Shown here one piece after another: positions 46,055-54,840 of a stretch of 64,000 bases of DNA. The notes under the pieces are model-generated. The model worked only from the letters and a program-made list of their open reading frames with translations, had not been told where the DNA came from and did no database searches. Source of the DNA: Microbacterium hydrocarbonoxydans (GTDB taxonomy: Bacteria; Actinomycetota; Actinomycetes; Actinomycetales; Microbacteriaceae); assembly GCF_011752045.1 (NCBI RefSeq), contig NZ_JAAKXW010000005.1, positions 372,001 through 436,000 of the forward strand, given 5' to 3'. The position numbers and the translations under genes are program-made. How positions within the stretch are numbered: the stretch's first letter is position 1; each line of letters begins with the position of its first letter.

Positions 46055-48444
46055 ATGCAAAGGTGACCAACTCTGAGACGACGTTTCGCGGCGCGACGCT
46101 TTCACTGCGACCCCCGAGAGTGGCCGTGCTCTTCCCAGTCGACGAACACTGGCGTGACTGGGCTATGCGGGCGCTTGAGTTCGCCTCTGAGTACTGGGGA
46201 GGTGGCGGTTTCATCCTGGTTCCGCACGACATGGCGACCGGCGAGCCATCTCCGAAGTTCGCCGAGATCGTGCGGGCGTACGACCCCGACCATGTGGTCT
46301 CGATGAAGATTCCCGCGCACGAGTTCGAATCCTGGTATCCGGGAAGTATCTCGACCCCCGACGAGATGTCGGGGGAGGAGCGCGCGACACTCATTCAGTC
46401 GATCCGCGAGAGCATCCCTGCCGCGCCGAGTGTTCGCGCACGTGACATCGTCGCTTCCTGGTGTTCGCCACTGCGCAGCTCGCTCGTGCAGCGAGGGCAG
46501 ACAGCTCGGGCGCACGAGATACACAAGTCCCTGCGCGCAGTAGATCGCGGTGACCGTTTTCATCGGGGGCTTGCTGTCGCCCCGGTACCGGACACTCAAG
46601 TATTGGCGGCGTCATCGAGGTGGCGGAGCGATCTCGGGTTGATGTTGGCTGCGCGTGCCGGGGTGGTCGACGACGCCGTGCAGCCGCGCGCGGAACCTGC
46701 ATCGGACGTGATTGAGTGGGCGATTCAGCGTGAGGGGACCGCACCCGCGTCGCTCATCTATCCCTCGGAGGACTCACGCGTTCAAGCCGACGAGATCTCG
46801 ACGAGGTTCGACGTGCACCCGGGACTATTGCATGTGTCTCAGGGGATGTCTCAGGACATGGCGGCGGTCGTCGTCGGGGATACGGGCGCAGATTTCGCGC
46901 TTGCTCTCGCGTACGACAGGATTCTCGGCCGCGGTTTCTGGGTGACGAGCCGCATGCTGGACGACGAAGACGCTCTCTGGCAGCTTCGGTCGGCTCTGTG
47001 GTGGGTGACCTCCCAGCTCGAACAGCAGGCCGCGCATTTGACCGTGTCCTCGCACTCGCTGCCTGATGAGGCCGTCGCGGAGACCGCCGCGCGCCTGCAG
47101 GAACCCAACTACGAGTTCCAGCGTCTCGGCAGACGGCGCGAGGCCGTGCAGGATTCTGACACCGTTCAACTCCGGCCGCCGCAGATCGACCGCTCGTACA
47201 CGCAACTCGTAGCCGAGGAGCATCTGAGCTCGTCGATTCTCCTCCCGATGCAGGCGACAAGTGACGGCACTCTCGAGTCGGTCAATGGCCTCGACTGCCC
47301 CGTTCCGACGTCATTGATGTATCCGGTCAGCTCTGGAAAGGTCCCGTACTGGTACGTGGACGTGACATTCGCCGGGGATGTTGCGCCGCGCGGTCGGGAT
47401 CTCCCCGCGACGAGTCTGCATGCTCTCGACGTGGGCGCATTCCCGGAGGTCGCGATGCGGGCGAGCAAGATCGGCGTGACGTTCAACCCCGCGTCTATGG
47501 GGCTGGTCATGGGCAACTCCTTGCTGCGTGGGCGCCTGGGCCGTCCACGGCTGCGGAGTCTGTCAATGAGACGGTGGGTCGAGGGGATGGTGCGCCCTGA
47601 GGGGCTTGGGGTCCGGTTGTCACAGCCCGGCCGGCAGGCTGAGCTAGTCGCCCGGCGGCTGGGAGCTCGGGACCGGTTGATGGACGTCATCACGCCGACG
47701 ACGCTTCCCCTGCTCCGGGCTTTCATCCGTCATGAGACGACGCCGAAGGCCCATGAAGCGGGCGTCGTGGTGGTGGCATTGGACCCGTATCTGACGTTCG
47801 CGAAGATGAGTGCGCTCGTCGGTTCGGCTGAGCAGGTCGTATCGCTCGTCGACACTCTCGCTTCGTCACGACTGCTTCGGCGGGGACTCGTGCTCCAGTG
47901 CAACGACTGCCGGCGCACGTCGTTCGTCGATGCGGACCGCATCGGGCAGGAGTACGAATGCCCGCAATGCGCGGCGACCAACCCGATGGTCTCGGCCCGG
48001 TGGCGGGAAGGAGCCGAGCCGGCCTGGTACTACGACCTGTTCACCCCCTTCCGCGATCTACTGAAAGAGCACGGCGACATTCCCCTGTTGGCAGCGGCGG
48101 AGCTGCGCCGGGAGAGCAGAGTGTACGCAGATGTGCCGGAGCTGGAGTTCTTCGACCTTGAAACCAACCGTGCCGTGGCCGAGATCGACCTCATCGCGAG
48201 CGTGGACAACGAGGTCGTGGTCGTCGAGGCGAAAAGCAGCGGCCACTTCGCGAAGCGATCCCGCGGAACGCAGACCAAGAAGATTCTCCGCATCGCTCGC
48301 GCGCTGCGCGCGGATCGTGTCATCTTGGCGACATCGGAACCAGAGTGGAACGCCACCGACCTCGCCCATGTGGAGCGAGAGGCAGCGAAGCTCACTCCGT
48401 TCCCCGCGACAGCGATCTCGATGACGAACCTCGGGCGGGTTTGA
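46045..48444 (+). CDS. Large protein with zinc ribbon and C-terminal PD-(D/E)xK nuclease core
   Basis: A 799-residue protein from GTG 46045, with GAGG 4 nt upstream; GTG 46063 is an alternative. The N-terminus (PRVAVLFPVDEHWRDWAMRALEFASEYWGGGGFILVPHD) looks like a nucleotide- or ligand-binding alpha/beta domain that I cannot assign. A zinc ribbon follows at Cys619-x2-Cys622 and Cys639-x2-Cys642. The C-terminus has a clear nuclease core, Glu713-x-Asp715 then Glu728-Ala-Lys730 (AEIDLIAS, VVVVEAKSSG). It is the third nuclease-like protein of the cassette and probably a sensor-nuclease. Codon usage is less GC-biased than in flanking genes. Confidence 0.65.
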   Translation: MRLDAKVTNSETTFRGATLSLRPPRVAVLFPVDEHWRDWAMRALEFASEYWGGGGFILVPHDMATGEPSPKFAEIVRAYDPDHVVSMKIPAHEFESWYPGSISTPDEMSGEERATLIQSIRESIPAAPSVRARDIVASWCSPLRSSLVQRGQTARAHEIHKSLRAVDRGDRFHRGLAVAPVPDTQVLAASSRWRSDLGLMLAARAGVVDDAVQPRAEPASDVIEWAIQREGTAPASLIYPSEDSRVQADEISTRFDVHPGLLHVSQGMSQDMAAVVVGDTGADFALALAYDRILGRGFWVTSRMLDDEDALWQLRSALWWVTSQLEQQAAHLTVSSHSLPDEAVAETAARLQEPNYEFQRLGRRREAVQDSDTVQLRPPQIDRSYTQLVAEEHLSSSILLPMQATSDGTLESVNGLDCPVPTSLMYPVSSGKVPYWYVDVTFAGDVAPRGRDLPATSLHALDVGAFPEVAMRASKIGVTFNPASMGLVMGNSLLRGRLGRPRLRSLSMRRWVEGMVRPEGLGVRLSQPGRQAELVARRLGARDRLMDVITPTTLPLLRAFIRHETTPKAHEAGVVVVALDPYLTFAKMSALVGSAEQVVSLVDTLASSRLLRRGLVLQCNDCRRTSFVDADRIGQEYECPQCAATNPMVSARWREGAEPAWYYDLFTPFRDLLKEHGDIPLLAAAELRRESRVYADVPELEFFDLETNRAVAEIDLIASVDNEVVVVEAKSSGHFAKRSRGTQTKKILRIARALRADRVILATSEPEWNATDLAHVEREAAKLTPFPATAISMTNLGRV

Positions 48445-49195
48445 ATCGGCCTCGCGTCCAACGCAGGCTCTCGGGCGTGAATAGCGGTTGCAGGTCTGTA
48501 ACGATGTCCTGTACGCGCCTGAGAGCTTCCTCTCGGGCGACCGGGATATGAGTTCGCCTCCTATTGCTCAGCGCCAGTTCGACCGCCAATCCTGCGCCGA
48601 TGACCGCCTTGCGATGGTTCCCTCGGACCATATCGGCGCGAGCGTCTCGCGCGAGTAGATGCGCCGGGGGTCCCCTCGGCTGGTCGCGCGACTAACGTCT
48701 TCGAACGTTTCGCGCGACACCGCGCGAGATTCCGTGCGCCACAGATAGAACGATGTCGGCCATACCGTTTCGGATGGGCCGGCGAGAGTGATGGAACGCA
48801 CTGCCAGCCATCACCCTGTGCCGGGGGAAAGAGGTGCGGAGTGTCAATGAGTGTGTCATGGTCGCTCACCACGCCGATCCAACTGAGGAAGAAGTCAATC
48901 CAGACTGGGGCAAGTTCGAGGAGCCCGTTGACGGTGGGACCGGTTGCCGCCACCGTGCCCCTCTGCGTCGGCTACCCATGTTCTGCTTGGGGGAAGGGGA
49001 GAAGGTGAATGCGAAAGCTCGTAACCATTCGGCGGAGAACCTCGGTGGATCGGTCCGCCATTCGTAGATATTTGCCAGAAGAGGTACTCACCGGCCCAAC
49101 TCGGAGACGCAATTTGCCATGGCCGCTGAATCGTCGAGGGCAACATCACCGCTGGCCTCACCGTGCAGAACTGGGCGTGGGCGCTGTAAACATGC
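48445..49195. other. Island gap with probable gene remnant
   Basis: This 751-bp stretch between the cassette and the NACHT gene has no intact gene. On the minus strand, three frames between about 48960 and 48400 carry protein-like stretches in series (WIDFFLSWIGVVSDHDTLIDTPHLFPP, then RETFEDVSRATSRGDPRRIYSRETLAPIWSEG, then HRKAVIGAGLAVELALSN), which suggests a decayed or frameshifted gene. I do not recognise its product. The rest (48960-49195) shows nothing I can support. Confidence 0.35.
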
Positions 49196-52100
49196 CTAGT
49201 CCGTCGCTGGGAACCAGTGGTTCTCCCGGGCGACTGTCGCCAGGGACGGTGCCTTCTCGGATGATCGCCGGGCTGCGAGCTCGATGGCGACGCTCACCCA
49301 TAATGAAGGCCACCTCTCAGGATTTCGAAGGATTCTCTTCTCCAACGATGCAGGCAAGCCGGTCACAGGAACGTCACCCCACGGTTCGACCTCGAACGCG
49401 GAACGGGCGCCCTCGAGTTGGCTTACATTCAGCTTGCGTCCCGTGTTAGAGAGCGTAACTATGGCTGCGCCATGGGTTGTCCCCGCGCCGAGCGCATCAT
49501 CGAGCTTCATCGCGAGCTGCGGTGCGATGCGCTCTTTGGTCGCGTCCGTGCTGACAATTGACAACAGCCACAGGGCTCGGCCCGACAACGTCAGCTGCTT
49601 CAGCCGAAGCGCTTGCTGCACGTCAACGGATCGCCCCCGTCCCGCCCTCATCCCCCTGACCAAAGCATGCTCCACCACTCGGAACCGCAGCGGGTCAAGT
49701 CGCCCGATAGCAGAATCCAACTGACTCGCCAGCGCCACCAGCACCTGCGAGCGGGTATGCCGCAACACGCTCACTACCGCGTGGGCGAGCGCACGCTGCT
49801 CGCGCGCGGCAATCAGCAACGACCGCCACCATTCAAGGTTCCCGCGATTGGCGCGCGCTGCATTTTCAGCGCGACATGCATCCGCAAGCACCTGTGACCG
49901 GGCCGTCGTCGCGATGGCGTCGAGGTCAACGGCCAAGGGGACGTCCCCGACTGCCTGCCACAGGACCCACCCGTCACCCCACCCATCCGCGACGAGGTGT
50001 AGACGTTCACTCCACTCGGGCGAGGTCACGGGGGTCATGTGCCGCGCCCTCAACTCTGATGATGCGCGCTCGACTCGAGTGAGTATCTCCGACGTCGGCG
50101 CTGACTCGTCGGCGGGGCTGTCGCGTCGGTTGAGGACCGGACCCATCAACGCTGACGACGTCGCGACGACAAGCCGGGAGAGCCCTCGTCCGCGTTGAGT
50201 GACTCCGACAACGTCGATAGCACCCTCGTTGAGGTCGGCGAGGGCATAGTCCAGGATGCGGTCGTCGTTGCCTCCGTAGGCGCCGAGCCCCAATTGGTCC
50301 ACATGCCATCGCTTCGACGGGGGAGTGGACAGGGAGCGCGCTAGCTGTTCGGAGCGCTCCTCGTCAAGGTTCCACAGGATGCCGAGGCGCGCCGCCGTGT
50401 CGAGCCATTGCGCACTCGGATCGTGGCGATCCCACCACCAGTCAGCTACCTCTTCTTGGTGGGCGTGCAGGCCGAGGCTGTCCGCGACGAGGGCGCGCAT
50501 GTCATCGGATGACTCCACCTCCAACCGGCTCTTCAGGTGTCTGATCGCTTGATCTCGACCAGCCCCCACTCCGAACATGAGCGGCCATCCTGATGGGTCG
50601 AACGCTCCTGACACCGCGAACACGACGCCAGGACCGTCCAGCACGAAATCTACAATCGGCTGGATGTCTCGGTCACGAAGGCCATCGAAGATGCGGTCGC
50701 TGAGGACGAGTGCGGCCATAGCGCGAACAAGAGGTTGTGGGGCGACCTTGCCCTCCACAACTTGGAAGTTGTCTTGCAAGGCGCGGATCTCCCCGCGAGC
50801 GAGCATCCCGATGAAGAACCGACTGACGTTCGACCAGTACGGGCGTTCGAGAAGCGCGTTTAAGCCATCGTCGCGCGAGTTCCCGTGGCCTTTCGCAGTG
50901 AGGTTGTCGAACAGGTGACGGGCGGCGAAGTACTCGCGGAGGGACTGCACCTCGAACTCAAACGCGTCGTCTCGTTCCACGAGACACAGCACGCGATCTG
51001 TAAGGGCCGAATACAACTCGTCCGCCAGCTCGAGCTCCTTCGGTTGCCCCCGGAGGTACGTTCGCAATGCGTCACGAAGACCAGCACGCGTGATCCGCCC
51101 CGAACCGTGGCCCTGCTCCGCCATTGCTTGCAGATGCCAGCCGAGGAACGCGTGCGTGTCCTCAATCACACGCCGCTGCGCGGCCAGAAGCGGTTCCTTA
51201 TCCTCCGTTTGCTCCCGGTCAAGGAATGTCTTCAGGTATTCCTCGTACAGTTCGGTGCGTTGCTGTGGGAGGAGTTGACGGCGATCCAGCAGGTGAAGGA
51301 GGATGGCCAACTGCATTGGATAGGACGCCAGCTCGTCGATGTGAGGCACGTTCTGACTGTCGAGGAACGTAGACCGCAACCGAGTCGCGGACTCTTCGGT
51401 GAGCCCCGCCACCACAACCCACCGGTCAAGGAACTGCAGACGAAGGCCTGGCGTGAGCTTCTGCAAGTGCAGGGTGGCGAAGGCTCCTGACGATGTCAAC
51501 GGCTGGAGAGCGCTGCCGGGACGTGTGGTGACAAGGATGACCATGTCGGCAGCATCCGCTCCAAGACGGCCGCGCATGCGTGAAATCTCGGAGATGACGA
51601 GAGCGCGGTCATTGACGCTGGCCACCTCGTCGAGACCGTCGAGGGCGATAAGCGTCGGCTCGGTCGTCATCAGATGGACGAAGTCGTCCGGCTCGAAAGA
51701 GTGCGCGCCGATACGGGTACGGATCTCTTCGATCATGTACTCCTCAAGGCTGCGCCACGGGCGTGGGTTAGCACCTGCGTCGCGCTTCTTTCGACCCTTT
51801 CCATGCTTGCGAGGAGGGGTGTCGAGCGCCCACTTCACGTACTTGCGAAGCTCTACGCGGATCGGGAACCGCGCGGGCGACCCCGCGCGGGCCAGGTCTG
51901 TGCGCTGCCCTGTGTACGCGTCTTCACCCAGGCGTCGTGCGCGGAAGTATTGACAGAGGAACTGCAGCAGGGTGGACTTCCCCTGTCCGGGGCCGCCCAC
52001 GATGACCGCGTGACCTGTCCATCTCGGGTCCAGGAGCGCTTGCGTAGCACCGACCACGGCAAGGCCGGTGGTGGACTCCAACGCGCCAGTGTCACCGGGG

Positions 52101-52615
52101 GATGTCTTGGCGATGTCCTCGACCAGCGCGGCGACGGGGGAGCCATCGCGTCGGCACCCCACGGGCACATCGACGAACATGGAATCGACGGACGGACCGC
52201 GGAGGTCAACCTGATGGAACTGGACTGTGTTCTCCGCGGCGTAACGGTCGCCGACGTAAGCGTTCAGCGCATCCCGCACTGCGTCTCGTTTTCGCTGCGA
52301 CGCTTCATGTGCGCTCTTCATGTCCAGCAGGGTGTCAACCGAGAACCCCGCACCGTTGTCCGCGTCAATCAGTCGATGATGCGACGGGCACATGAGCATC
52401 AGGTTGTCATACCCGTCGACATCCTCGTAGTTGGGGTCATAGCGCGGGCCGCCTGTGCTTTGGGCCCGAATGTGCGCTTCGTCGCCGATGATCACAATCC
52501 TCGGGTCCCCGTCGCCCGGAAGATCTTGGGTCAGCGATTCGGGACACGAGGGGAAGGCGCACCGGTCGTGCGCACGTGACCAGAGCTTCTTGCGCGTCTG
52601 TGCGCTGATGGGCAT
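49196..52615 (-). CDS. HNH endonuclease-NACHT NTPase, bacterial NLR-like immune protein
   Basis: A 1139-residue protein. Residues about 8-85 form an HNH nuclease: Cys19-x4-Cys24, EAHI with His48, Asn71 and CPSHH (Cys76, His79, His80). A NACHT NTPase follows: Walker A GGPGQGKST (207-215, Lys213), Walker B LIALDGLDE (Asp329, Glu330) and LVTTRPG sensor. After a FEVQSLREYFAARHL helix typical of NACHT proteins, the remaining 500 residues are helical and probably sense a ligand. GGGGGG-type ribosome site before ATG 52615. Bacterial NACHT/NLR proteins protect against phage by activating an N-terminal effector on sensing. Here the effector would cut DNA. It is on the opposite strand to the cassette and probably independent. 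Confidence 0.85.
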   Translation of the reverse strand: MPISAQTRKKLWSRAHDRCAFPSCPESLTQDLPGDGDPRIVIIGDEAHIRAQSTGGPRYDPNYEDVDGYDNLMLMCPSHHRLIDADNGAGFSVDTLLDMKSAHEASQRKRDAVRDALNAYVGDRYAAENTVQFHQVDLRGPSVDSMFVDVPVGCRRDGSPVAALVEDIAKTSPGDTGALESTTGLAVVGATQALLDPRWTGHAVIVGGPGQGKSTLLQFLCQYFRARRLGEDAYTGQRTDLARAGSPARFPIRVELRKYVKWALDTPPRKHGKGRKKRDAGANPRPWRSLEEYMIEEIRTRIGAHSFEPDDFVHLMTTEPTLIALDGLDEVASVNDRALVISEISRMRGRLGADAADMVILVTTRPGSALQPLTSSGAFATLHLQKLTPGLRLQFLDRWVVVAGLTEESATRLRSTFLDSQNVPHIDELASYPMQLAILLHLLDRRQLLPQQRTELYEEYLKTFLDREQTEDKEPLLAAQRRVIEDTHAFLGWHLQAMAEQGHGSGRITRAGLRDALRTYLRGQPKELELADELYSALTDRVLCLVERDDAFEFEVQSLREYFAARHLFDNLTAKGHGNSRDDGLNALLERPYWSNVSRFFIGMLARGEIRALQDNFQVVEGKVAPQPLVRAMAALVLSDRIFDGLRDRDIQPIVDFVLDGPGVVFAVSGAFDPSGWPLMFGVGAGRDQAIRHLKSRLEVESSDDMRALVADSLGLHAHQEEVADWWWDRHDPSAQWLDTAARLGILWNLDEERSEQLARSLSTPPSKRWHVDQLGLGAYGGNDDRILDYALADLNEGAIDVVGVTQRGRGLSRLVVATSSALMGPVLNRRDSPADESAPTSEILTRVERASSELRARHMTPVTSPEWSERLHLVADGWGDGWVLWQAVGDVPLAVDLDAIATTARSQVLADACRAENAARANRGNLEWWRSLLIAAREQRALAHAVVSVLRHTRSQVLVALASQLDSAIGRLDPLRFRVVEHALVRGMRAGRGRSVDVQQALRLKQLTLSGRALWLLSIVSTDATKERIAPQLAMKLDDALGAGTTHGAAIVTLSNTGRKLNVSQLEGARSAFEVEPWGDVPVTGLPASLEKRILRNPERWPSLWVSVAIELAARRSSEKAPSLATVARENHWFPATD

Positions 52616-53410
52616 CGCATCCCCCCGAGTAGCGGATCCCTTCAGTCTGGCATCTCCGAGGTGTGACAGCGGGCGAGAGGAAGTCGCATCTCAGCTGCTC
52701 CAGGCCCGAACGTTCTGGTTCTCCGCGCTCGGGAACGCCGTACGAGGGAATCCGCCGCGACCTCGTTGGCCCCATTCGGGTTGTGGAGGAGTGCGATGTC
52801 TGCGGGTGGCTCCTGGGCGAGCATCAGGTCAATGGGGCCGCCGCCGATAGCTTCCTTCACCTTGAGGGGTGTGATGTTGTCGTCCCGCCACCCGCTGTCA
52901 CCTTTCCGCCTCCACGTCTTGTCAACTGAGGCGGCACTTGAGAGACGGCACCTGCCGCCCTCCGATGCTGAGCGAGGCACATTCGGCCGAGTGGGCGCAT
53001 CTGCACGACGGCAGACACCTCTGCCGCGCGCCGCACTAGGTCGTGAACGCGGGCTGGATCGCACCGCCGACATCCGTGCGGCAGGGAGCGCGTGTGATGA
53101 GCGCCTAAGACAGCGCCAACTTCTATGAAGCAACGGGGCGTCAGTCGCTTGAGTCGCCTTCAGCGTCTCCTTGAGCCAACTGCGTCGGATCTGGGCCAGG
53201 ATCATCGACTCCGCACATTCTGACACTCACGATGGAGGGCGGATGCCGCAGCATCCGCCCTTCGTCCATCTCGCTCTCCCGAAATGCCCTTTCGAGCGCT
53301 CGCGCGCGGACGTACACTCAGCCCGAGGGACACGGTTCGTGCGCCCTGATCGCGTGGCGTCGTGCCGGGCCGGCGTGCGGACGTCGAGGTCCCTCGGACT
53401 GGGGATCATC
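52616..53410. other. Intergenic region at the right end of the island
   Basis: This 795-bp stretch between the NACHT gene and the VOC gene has no gene I can support. Frames on both strands run a few hundred bases but have no ribosome binding site or recognisable domain. Around 52720-52930 there is a protein-like stretch on the minus strand (ITPLKVKEAIGGGPIDLMLAQEPPADIALLH) that may be a remnant. A strong hairpin lies at 53236-53261. Confidence 0.4.
53236..53261. terminator. Orphan terminator-like hairpin at the island's right edge
   Basis: AGGGCGGATGC (53236-53246) and its exact complement (53251-53261) form an 11-bp stem with loop CGCA. The same stem core and loop occur in the pgi terminator at 60887-60914. 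No gene ends just before it, so it may have belonged to a neighbour separated from it when the island arose. Confidence 0.6.
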
Positions 53411-53839
53411 ATGTTCGAGAATCTGACGGCGACAGCCGTGCTCCCGGCGAAGGACCTCGACCGGGCGCGGCGGTGGTGGCACGACATCCTGGGGCGCGAA
53501 CCGGTGTTCGCCGACGAGGCGTCCGGCAACCTGTTCTACGACGTCGGCGGCACCGCGGTGCTGGTGTACCTGACCGACTTCGCCGGCACAGCGCAGAACA
53601 CCGCCTTCAACCTCGTGTCCGACGATCTCGATCGCGACGTGGCCGCGCTGCGATCGCTCGGGGTCGTGTTCCACGAGTACGACTTTCCCGGCCTGAAGAC
53701 CGTCGACGGGATCGCCGACATGGGCGGCCTCCGCGGCGCGTGGTTCAGTGACAGCGAGGACAACATCATCGCGATCGGGGAACCGTCTCCCGAGATGCAG
53801 GATCTCGCCAAGGCGATGCGCGCCGGCGCCGCAGGCTGA
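53411..53839 (+). CDS. VOC/glyoxalase-family protein
   Basis: A 142-residue vicinal-oxygen-chelate fold protein made of two beta-alpha-beta3 repeats (TATAVLPAKDLDRARRWWHDILG, then NTAFNLVSDDLDRDVAALRSLGV). The usual glyoxalase metal ligands (His/Gln at the first strand, Glu late) are not obvious, so it may be a binding rather than catalytic member. The ATG at 53411 is preferred over the longer frame. It appears to be core chromosome just beyond the island. Confidence 0.78.
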   Translation: MFENLTATAVLPAKDLDRARRWWHDILGREPVFADEASGNLFYDVGGTAVLVYLTDFAGTAQNTAFNLVSDDLDRDVAALRSLGVVFHEYDFPGLKTVDGIADMGGLRGAWFSDSEDNIIAIGEPSPEMQDLAKAMRAGAAG

Positions 53840-53877
53840 GTCAGCTCTCGACCTGCCACCCCCGTGTAAGCATCGGT

Positions 53878-53909
53878 GCCCGTCAGGTGGCGGTCGCCGC
53901 CTGACGGGC
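53878..53909. terminator. Bidirectional terminator between the VOC and PD40 genes
   Basis: GCCCGTCAGG (53878-53887) and its complement (53900-53909) form a 10-bp stem that continues inward as GGCG/CGCC past one T-G pair, about 15 bp in all with a tiny loop. It lies between two convergent genes. Confidence 0.75.
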
Positions 53910-53924
53910 CGCTCGTCCTCCCGT

Positions 53925-54806
53925 TCAGGCGACCGGATACTCGACGAACGCGATCCGCGACCCGTCAGGCGACCAGCTCGGGACGTTCATGGTGCCCTGC
54001 CCGCCGCGGAGGCGCCGGACGTCGCGGATGCCGGTGCCGTCGGTCGCGCACAGGCGCAGGATGACGTCGCGATCCGCCGGGTGCCCCTCGGTGCCGGGCG
54101 GGAAGCTCACATAGGCGAGCCGAGACCCGTCGGGGGAGACGTGCGGGAACCAGTTCACCCTCTCATCGGCGGTGAGCTGCTCGGGATCCGTGCCGTCGGG
54201 CCGCATCCGGAACAGCTGCGCATGCCCGGGTGCGGTGCGCGCACGTTCGGAGTTGAAGTAGATCCACTCGCCGTCCGGGGAGAACTCCGGTCCGTCGTCC
54301 GGGAACGCGTCGTCGGTGAGCTGCATGTCCGGCCCGCCGGCCGCGGGGATCCTGAAGAGGTTCGGGGGCGTCCAGGTGCCGTCCGCCGCCACCTCGACGC
54401 CGACGTACGCCAGGGCGGCGCCGTCCGGGCTCACCCCGTGCAGGAAGTGCAGGCGCCCGTCGTCGTTCGTGATCCGCGTCGGAGCGCCGCCGGCCAGCGG
54501 CACGCGGTGGATGTGCCCGTCGTCCGCCGAGACGAAGATGTGCATGCCGTCGGGGTCGAGCACGTGGTCGTTGTTCAGATCGGGGAAGTCGCCGAGGTCG
54601 ATCCGCTCCGGCGGGGTGCCGCCGTCGCCGAGCATGAGGCGGAAGAGGCGGCCGTCTCCGTTCAGGTACAGCGACGCCCCGTCGAGCGACCAGTTGGGCG
54701 CCTCGTACAGCACCTCGGAGGACTCATGGACGACGCGCGCGTCGCCGCTGTCGACATCGAGCGTCACGATGCGGGAGCGCTGACCGGGTGCGAGCGTGCG
54801 GGGCAT
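53925..54806 (-). CDS. TolB-like PD40 beta-propeller protein
   Basis: A 293-residue protein made of WD40-like/PD40 repeats, each with a PDG(x)W/Y..F type blade: SLDGASLYLNGDG, DPDGMHIFVSAD, SPDGAALAYVG, SPDGEWIYFNSE, SPDGSRLAYVS, SPDGSRIAFVE. No signal peptide is seen. Such propellers are often binding or scaffolding proteins, and no catalytic residues can be named. It is 34 bp downstream of xylB on the same strand and may be cotranscribed with the xylose genes, but its role there is unknown. Confidence 0.75.
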   Translation of the reverse strand: MPRTLAPGQRSRIVTLDVDSGDARVVHESSEVLYEAPNWSLDGASLYLNGDGRLFRLMLGDGGTPPERIDLGDFPDLNNDHVLDPDGMHIFVSADDGHIHRVPLAGGAPTRITNDDGRLHFLHGVSPDGAALAYVGVEVAADGTWTPPNLFRIPAAGGPDMQLTDDAFPDDGPEFSPDGEWIYFNSERARTAPGHAQLFRMRPDGTDPEQLTADERVNWFPHVSPDGSRLAYVSFPPGTEGHPADRDVILRLCATDGTGIRDVRRLRGGQGTMNVPSWSPDGSRIAFVEYPVA

Positions 54807-54840
54807 GGTCGGATTCTGTCACGGGGTCGTCGAGCGGCGT

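Noticed and set aside
52642..53226. Minus-strand frame in the right-hand island gap as a gene
   Set aside because: Arg/Ser-rich, no ribosome binding site and no recognisable fold; at most a remnant.
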